Assembly: GCA_910585995.1 (NCBI GenBank)
Contig: CAJUGG010000079.1
Span: 1 to 10,174, forward strand
Direction of reading: 5' to 3'
Source of the DNA: an uncultured Lachnospiraceae bacterium
GTDB taxonomy: Bacteria; Bacillota; Clostridia; Lachnospirales; Lachnospiraceae
Length of the DNA: 10,174 bases
The notes under the pieces are model-generated. The model was not told the origin of the DNA. It worked only from the letters and a program-made list of their open reading frames with translations, and did not search any database. The position numbers and the translations under genes were made by a program. This document shows positions 6,729 through 10,174 of this stretch, one piece after another. Each line of letters begins with the position of its first letter. The first letter of the stretch is position 1.

Positions 6729-7641
6729 TTGTAGTCCTCAAATCTGTCTTTACATATTGATTTTTCTGCATTTCTTTGATACAGCCTTTTAGTTCCAGGC
6801 TTACCAGAGCCAACAATACCTCTCTGGAGCCAAGACCTGTCTTTTTCACCAGTTCCTCCGAAGACACAGGCTGTAAACTTATCCAACTATACACGATATC
6901 CTCATTCTTTTCAAGTACAATTTTCACAGGTTGATGGGAAATCTTAAGATCTATTCCCAATGCTTCCAGTAAAGTCTCAGGGCTGTCTGCAAGTCCGGCA
7001 CCCTGTTTTAAAAGGTCCAGACAGCCTTTGCTCATCTCATCCCCGATCCGTCCCGGCACTGCAAACACGTCTTTTCCCTGTTCTAGCGCCAAATCTGCGG
7101 TGATCAAGGAACCGCTTCGCTCCTTGGCTTCCACCACCAGCACCAGATCGGACAATCCACTGATGATCCGGTTCCTGGCCGGAAAATGTCCGGGCATCGG
7201 CGGCATCCCCAAGGGCTGCTCGGAGAGAATCCCGCCTCTTTGTATCAGTTGTTCATAGAGCCTCCTATGCCCTGGAGGATAGCAGATATCCACACCGCAG
7301 CCCAAGACAGCAAAGGTGTCTCCGCCGCCTTCTAAGGCCCCCTGGTGCGCCATACCGTCAATTCCCCAAGCCATACCACTGATCACCTGCACTCCCGCTT
7401 TTGCCAGTTCCCGCGCAAAGCTTTTGGCAATCTCATTCCCATAGCTTGTAGATCTTCTAGCACCCACAATGGCTACGCTCGGCCTTTTACCATCCGGCAG
7501 CCTGCCCATCACATAGAGTCCCTTTGGCATCCCCTTATGATCCAACAGTTTTTTCGGGTATGCTGCATCCTCCTGACGGATATATTGTATACCGCAGATC
7601 TGATCTTCAGTCGTGTTTCTTCTATTATATAGGTGATCCAT
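6676..7641 (-). CDS. dprA: DNA processing protein DprA (Smf)
   Basis: DprA binds incoming single-stranded DNA during natural transformation and loads RecA on it. The 321-residue protein has the Rossmann-like core: VAIVGARRSTSYG (56-68), SGMAWGIDGMAHQGAL (88-103), VLGCGVDICYPP (112-123), FPARNRIISGLSD (153-165) and GSLITADLALEQGKDVFAVPG (177-197). A small winged-helix domain follows at about 245-300. The N-terminal SAM-like domain of longer DprA proteins is missing. The start is nevertheless well placed, with GGGAGG inside the last comM codons about 10 nt upstream and a gap of only 5 nt from comM. The last roughly 18 residues read across the topA start and look unconserved. Function in transformation is inferred from the family; many non-competent bacteria keep this gene. 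Confidence 0.96.
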   Translation of the reverse strand: MDHLYNRRNTTEDQICGIQYIRQEDAAYPKKLLDHKGMPKGLYVMGRLPDGKRPSVAIVGARRSTSYGNEIAKSFARELAKAGVQVISGMAWGIDGMAHQGALEGGGDTFAVLGCGVDICYPPGHRRLYEQLIQRGGILSEQPLGMPPMPGHFPARNRIISGLSDLVLVVEAKERSGSLITADLALEQGKDVFAVPGRIGDEMSKGCLDLLKQGAGLADSPETLLEALGIDLKISHQPVKIVLEKNEDIVYSWISLQPVSSEELVKKTGLGSREVLLALVSLELKGCIKEMQKNQYVKTDLRTTNGKISGYRGITGKGENN

Positions 7642-7646
7642 ACCAC

Positions 7647-9179
7647 TTATCCCTCCCAGTATTTCTGGTCTACCTGACGGTATCCAATCGCCTCTAACAG
7701 GTGCTCATCCCGAATCCTGCTCTCCCCATCCAGATCTGCAATCGTACGCGCCACCCGGATAATCCGATGATAGGCCCTGGCACTTAAGTTCATCTTTTCA
7801 AATGCTGTCTCCATCAGTTGTTCTTCCTTAGGCTCCAGCCGGCAGAAGCGCTCCAACGCAGCAGCAGGAAGTCTGGCATTAAACTGCCAACTACAACCTG
7901 CATACCGCTCCTTCTGGATCTTATGGGCAGCTTCCACCCGAAGACGAATCTGAGAGGAACTCTCATTTTTCATTTTCTGTGACAGCTCTCCATATTCCAC
8001 CCTGGAGACTTCGGTGCAGATGTCAATCCGATCTAACAAAGGCCAGGAGATCTTACGGATATAGCGGCTGACCTCTCCCGGCAGACAACTGCATCTTTGG
8101 CGGTCGGGATAAAAACCACACCTGCAAGGATTCATGGCAGCAATCAGTTGAAAATGTGCGGGAAACTGATATTTCCCATTGGTCCTGCTGATTACCACTT
8201 CTCCCTCTTCCATAGGCTGTCTTAGAACCTCTAATACATTCCTGGAAAATTCTGGCAGTTCATCCAGAAATAAAACTCCTCGCGTAGCCAAGCTGATCTC
8301 CCCAGGCTGGATCTTCCTGCCGCCGCCCGCCAATGCATTGGCAGATATGGTATGATGAGGCGCGCGAAAAGGCCGCGCCCGCACCAATCCCTCTTGGTCC
8401 AGAAGCATCCCGCATGCGCTGTACACTTTGGAGATCTCCAGACTCTCCTCCAGAGTCAGAAGCGGCAGAATCGTGGGAATACGTTTGGCAATCATAGTCT
8501 TACCCGCCCCCGGACTGCCGATCATCAGAAAATTATGCATACCGGCAGCTGCAATCTCCGCTGCTCTGCGCGCAGCCATCTGCCCATTGATCTCCTTAAA
8601 ATCCACTGAATATTCAGAAACCTTCGGCTGCCACACGCGCAGGCTCTCTCTTTGTTTTTCCATATAAGAAGGAGACAATAAACACTCTAACAATTCCTGA
8701 AGACTCCTGATCCCAATCACCGATATCCCTGGCAGGGATGCCCCTTCCTCTACATTGTCTTTGGGGATGATACAGTGAGAACATCCCATCTCTTTTGCCA
8801 GCATCACCGTCTGTAAAACCCCGTTTACCGGGCGTACGGCCCCGTTTAAGCCAATCTCACCCACCATCATGATATTTTCCACACTGGCCTTCGGAATTAC
8901 ACGCAAAGCCGCCAGAAGCCCTGCCGCCACCGGCAAGTCAAATCTGGTTCCCTCTTTTCGTATATGAGCCGGTGACAGATTCACCGTCACCCGTTTAGGC
9001 GGAAAAGAAATCCCGGTATTTCTAAGAGCGGTCCGAACCCGGTCCGCCGCCTCCCTCACTTCTGGCGAAAGATCTCCAACCATAGAAAACTGAGGAAGCC
9101 CATCACTAAGATCCACCTCCACCTGCACCAGATACGCATCCATTCCAAGTACAACTGCTGATAATATACTACTGAACAT
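7647..9179 (-). CDS. comM: ComM/YifB-family AAA+ ATPase (Mg-chelatase-like)
   Basis: ComM-type proteins are hexameric AAA+ helicases that extend strand exchange of transforming DNA. The 510 residues are full length. A Lon-protease-like N-terminal domain (about 1-165) contains the typical DGLPQFSMVGD and VNLSPAHIRKEG. The AAA+ core has Walker A GSPGAGKT (221-228), RAPHHTISANALAGGG (272-287), Walker B VLFLDELPE (302-310), sensor-1 Asn350 and an arginine-finger candidate in LLDRIDI (Arg384). Between them is a Cys cluster PCRCGFYPDRQRCSC (Cys352/354/363/365), typical of the family and possibly zinc-binding. The C-terminal Mg-chelatase domain follows. The start has AGGA 7 nt after which GAGG also occurs close to ATG. 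It is the first gene of the comM-dprA-topA-codY operon. Confidence 0.96.
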   Translation of the reverse strand: MFSSILSAVVLGMDAYLVQVEVDLSDGLPQFSMVGDLSPEVREAADRVRTALRNTGISFPPKRVTVNLSPAHIRKEGTRFDLPVAAGLLAALRVIPKASVENIMMVGEIGLNGAVRPVNGVLQTVMLAKEMGCSHCIIPKDNVEEGASLPGISVIGIRSLQELLECLLSPSYMEKQRESLRVWQPKVSEYSVDFKEINGQMAARRAAEIAAAGMHNFLMIGSPGAGKTMIAKRIPTILPLLTLEESLEISKVYSACGMLLDQEGLVRARPFRAPHHTISANALAGGGRKIQPGEISLATRGVLFLDELPEFSRNVLEVLRQPMEEGEVVISRTNGKYQFPAHFQLIAAMNPCRCGFYPDRQRCSCLPGEVSRYIRKISWPLLDRIDICTEVSRVEYGELSQKMKNESSSQIRLRVEAAHKIQKERYAGCSWQFNARLPAAALERFCRLEPKEEQLMETAFEKMNLSARAYHRIIRVARTIADLDGESRIRDEHLLEAIGYRQVDQKYWEG

Positions 9180-9245
9180 ATCCTCTTCCTGTGGACTTAT
9201 ATTTGGAAAAACATGCGATATACATTCAGATTTTAGACGAAATAC

Positions 9246-9274
9246 AGTATAGCATAGAAAAAACAGGAAAACAA
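9246..9274 (-). promoter_or_regulatory. Possible promoter of the comM-dprA-topA-codY operon
   Basis: On the minus strand TATACT (9246-9251, five of six) lies 17 nt from a weak TTGTTT (9269-9274, three of six). This is the best candidate in the 80 nt before comM, and the -35 would fall inside the upstream terminator hairpin. The evidence is weak and other start sites are possible. Confidence 0.35.
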
Positions 9275-9299
9275 CCGAATTTTCGGTTATTTTCCTGTT
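9258..9299 (-). terminator. Rho-independent terminator between CRISPR array and comM, leftward
   Basis: The stem is AACAGGAAAA (9262-9271) with TTTTCCTGTT (9290-9299), one mismatch, then AACCGAA (9273-9279) with TTCGGTT (9282-9288) and a 2-nt loop. On the minus strand the hairpin runs straight into six T residues (9258-9263). On the plus strand the following sequence has no immediate T run. It therefore terminates transcripts coming from the right, most simply the CRISPR precursor RNA, and insulates comM. Confidence 0.85.
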
Positions 9300-9412
9300 C
9301 TTAAGGGCTTTGTTTTTACTCTCCTTTATTCAGGCTTTCTCTTTTAAATAAAATTGTTCCTATCTATAATAGAGAAGATTTATAGCTAACTGAAAGGTTC
9401 AGCACATCGTCG
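9300..9412 (-). other. Trailer region between the last CRISPR repeat and the terminator
   Basis: This AT-rich stretch of about 113 nt shows no ORF with a ribosome binding site and no further recognisable repeat at the 61-nt register. On the plus strand a TATAAT occurs at 9365-9370 but without a credible -35. I read it as the 3' trailer of the CRISPR transcript. Confidence 0.5.
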
Positions 9413-9562
9413 GACTCACCCCCGCATACGCGGGGAACACGTTTTCAGATTGTCTGTCTGGTCAGTATTTCCAGACTCACCCCCGCATACGCGGGGAACA
9501 CCCTAATTTTTGCTTTTGTTATCCAAGGATGCGGAACTCACCCCCGCATACGCGGGGAACAC
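9413..9562 (-). repeat. Block of three variant repeats at the leader-distal end of the array
   Basis: Repeats at 9413-9440, 9474-9501 and 9535-9562 differ from the other ten in the same two places. On the minus strand the hairpin loop is GTAT instead of GTAG. The handle ends GAGTC (twice) or GAGTT (once) instead of GATCC. The stem is untouched in all three. Shared changes mark these as an older generation of repeats rather than independently decayed copies. Confidence 0.9.
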
Positions 9563-10174
9563 CCGGCCCGGACAGATACGAAATGGTTCCATGAAGGATC
9601 ACCCCCGCCTACGCGGGGAACACCGCATCTGCCTTAAATATCCCATTGATTTTCCAGGATCACCCCCGCCTACGCGGGGAACACTCCAATTTTAAAGGCT
9701 TCTTTTGACGGGGAGTGGGATCACCCCCGCCTACGCGGGGAACACTTTGTACAAAAACATAGTATGTCATATCAGATAGGATCACCCCCGCCTACGCGGG
9801 GAACACACTAATTTAACACTACCCGTCGGCACTGTTCAAGGATCACCCCCGCCTACGCGGGGAACACTCGTTGAGGATCATGTGGTGATGGATAGATGTA
9901 GGATCACCCCCGCCTACGCGGGGAACACATATTCGGAATCCCTAAGTAAGTAAGCGCTTCAGGATCACCCCCGCCTACGCGGGGAACACTATTCTGTAAT
10001 ATCAAATATTTCCAATCGTCTAGGATCACCCCCGCCTACGCGGGGAACACCAGTGTACCAGTGATGTGCAAAGAGCAAACTTAAGGATCACCCCCGCCTA
10101 CGCGGGGAACACTCCAGGAAGCGCTTTGAAAGACGGTTCAAAACGGGATCACCCCCGCCTACGCGGGGAACACC
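9413..10174 (-). CRISPR. Type I-E-like CRISPR array, 13 repeats and 12 spacers, cut at the right edge
   Basis: Repeats of 28 bp recur every 61 bp, beginning at 9413, 9474, 9535, 9596, 9657, 9718, 9779, 9840, 9901, 9962, 10023, 10085 and 10146. Spacers are 33 nt, except the one at 10051-10084, which is 34. Read on the minus strand the repeat starts GTGTTCCCC, folds with stem CCCCGC/GCGGGG around a GTAG loop, and ends GTGATCC. This is the I-E pattern (Cas6e hairpin, then a handle of about 8 nt), close in its GGGGGTGATCC end to the S. thermophilus type I-E repeat as I remember it. The ten rightmost repeats are identical, while the three leftmost are variant. Variant repeats at the left and a leftward terminator place the leader and new spacers to the right, outside the window. 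No cas gene is visible, so activity cannot be judged. The spacers share no obvious similarity with the rest of the window. Confidence 0.98.

Noticed and set aside
9342..9370. A plus-strand TATAAT that could fire into the CRISPR array from its tail
   Set aside because: No acceptable -35 lies at 16-18 nt, and repeat orientation plus the terminator point to leftward transcription.
9510..9695. A 61-codon plus-strand open frame reading ...TPAYAGNTR... and ...DHPRLRGEHR...
   Set aside because: It is a translation of CRISPR repeats and spacers. Such repeat-derived peptides are a well-known annotation artefact, and it has no ribosome binding site.
9929..10145. The 8-mer AAGCGCTT occurs in two different spacers
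   Set aside because: One shared 8-mer among 66 spacer pairs is about what chance predicts, and it is palindromic, which raises the odds.

Overview
The window reads as a low-to-mid GC Firmicute, most likely a gut-type Clostridia of the Lachnospiraceae group. This rests on the presence of codY, a perfect CIRCE operator before groES, the comM-dprA-topA-codY gene order and AGGAGG-type ribosome binding sites. The genus cannot be fixed by reading alone. Every protein gene lies on the minus strand, so transcription runs from high to low coordinates.

Layout from right to left. At 9413-10174 is a type I-E-like CRISPR array of 13 repeats and 12 spacers, cut by the right edge. Repeat orientation, degenerate repeats at the left end and a minus-strand terminator at 9258-9299 all say that it is transcribed leftward, with its leader (and probably cas genes, not seen) beyond 10174. 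Next is a tightly packed operon: comM (9179-7647), dprA (7641-6676), topA (6728-4743) and codY (4746-3961). Its junctions are a 5-nt gap, a 53-nt overlap and a 4-nt ATGA overlap. Then comes the heat-shock operon groES-groEL (3844-1917), with its own promoter and CIRCE, ended by a long hairpin terminator at 1815-1866. Last is guaB (1659-205), with its own promoter carrying a perfect TATAAT. The left edge (1-193) holds two 103-bp-period tandem copies of an intergenic repeat containing a 40-bp near-palindrome. This is the least explained part of the window.

How the genes fit together. comM and dprA act on incoming single-stranded DNA during natural transformation, and topA relaxes negative supercoils. 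CodY is the global repressor that senses GTP and branched-chain amino acids, while guaB makes the committed step toward GTP, so sensor and supplier sit a few kb apart. groES-groEL is the HrcA-controlled chaperonin. Apart from the CRISPR array and the left-edge repeats, the window is conserved housekeeping DNA. I did not find a clearly new multi-gene system. The points worth a second look are the left-edge repeats, the abrupt change of repeat type inside the CRISPR array, and the constant pyrimidine next to each repeat.
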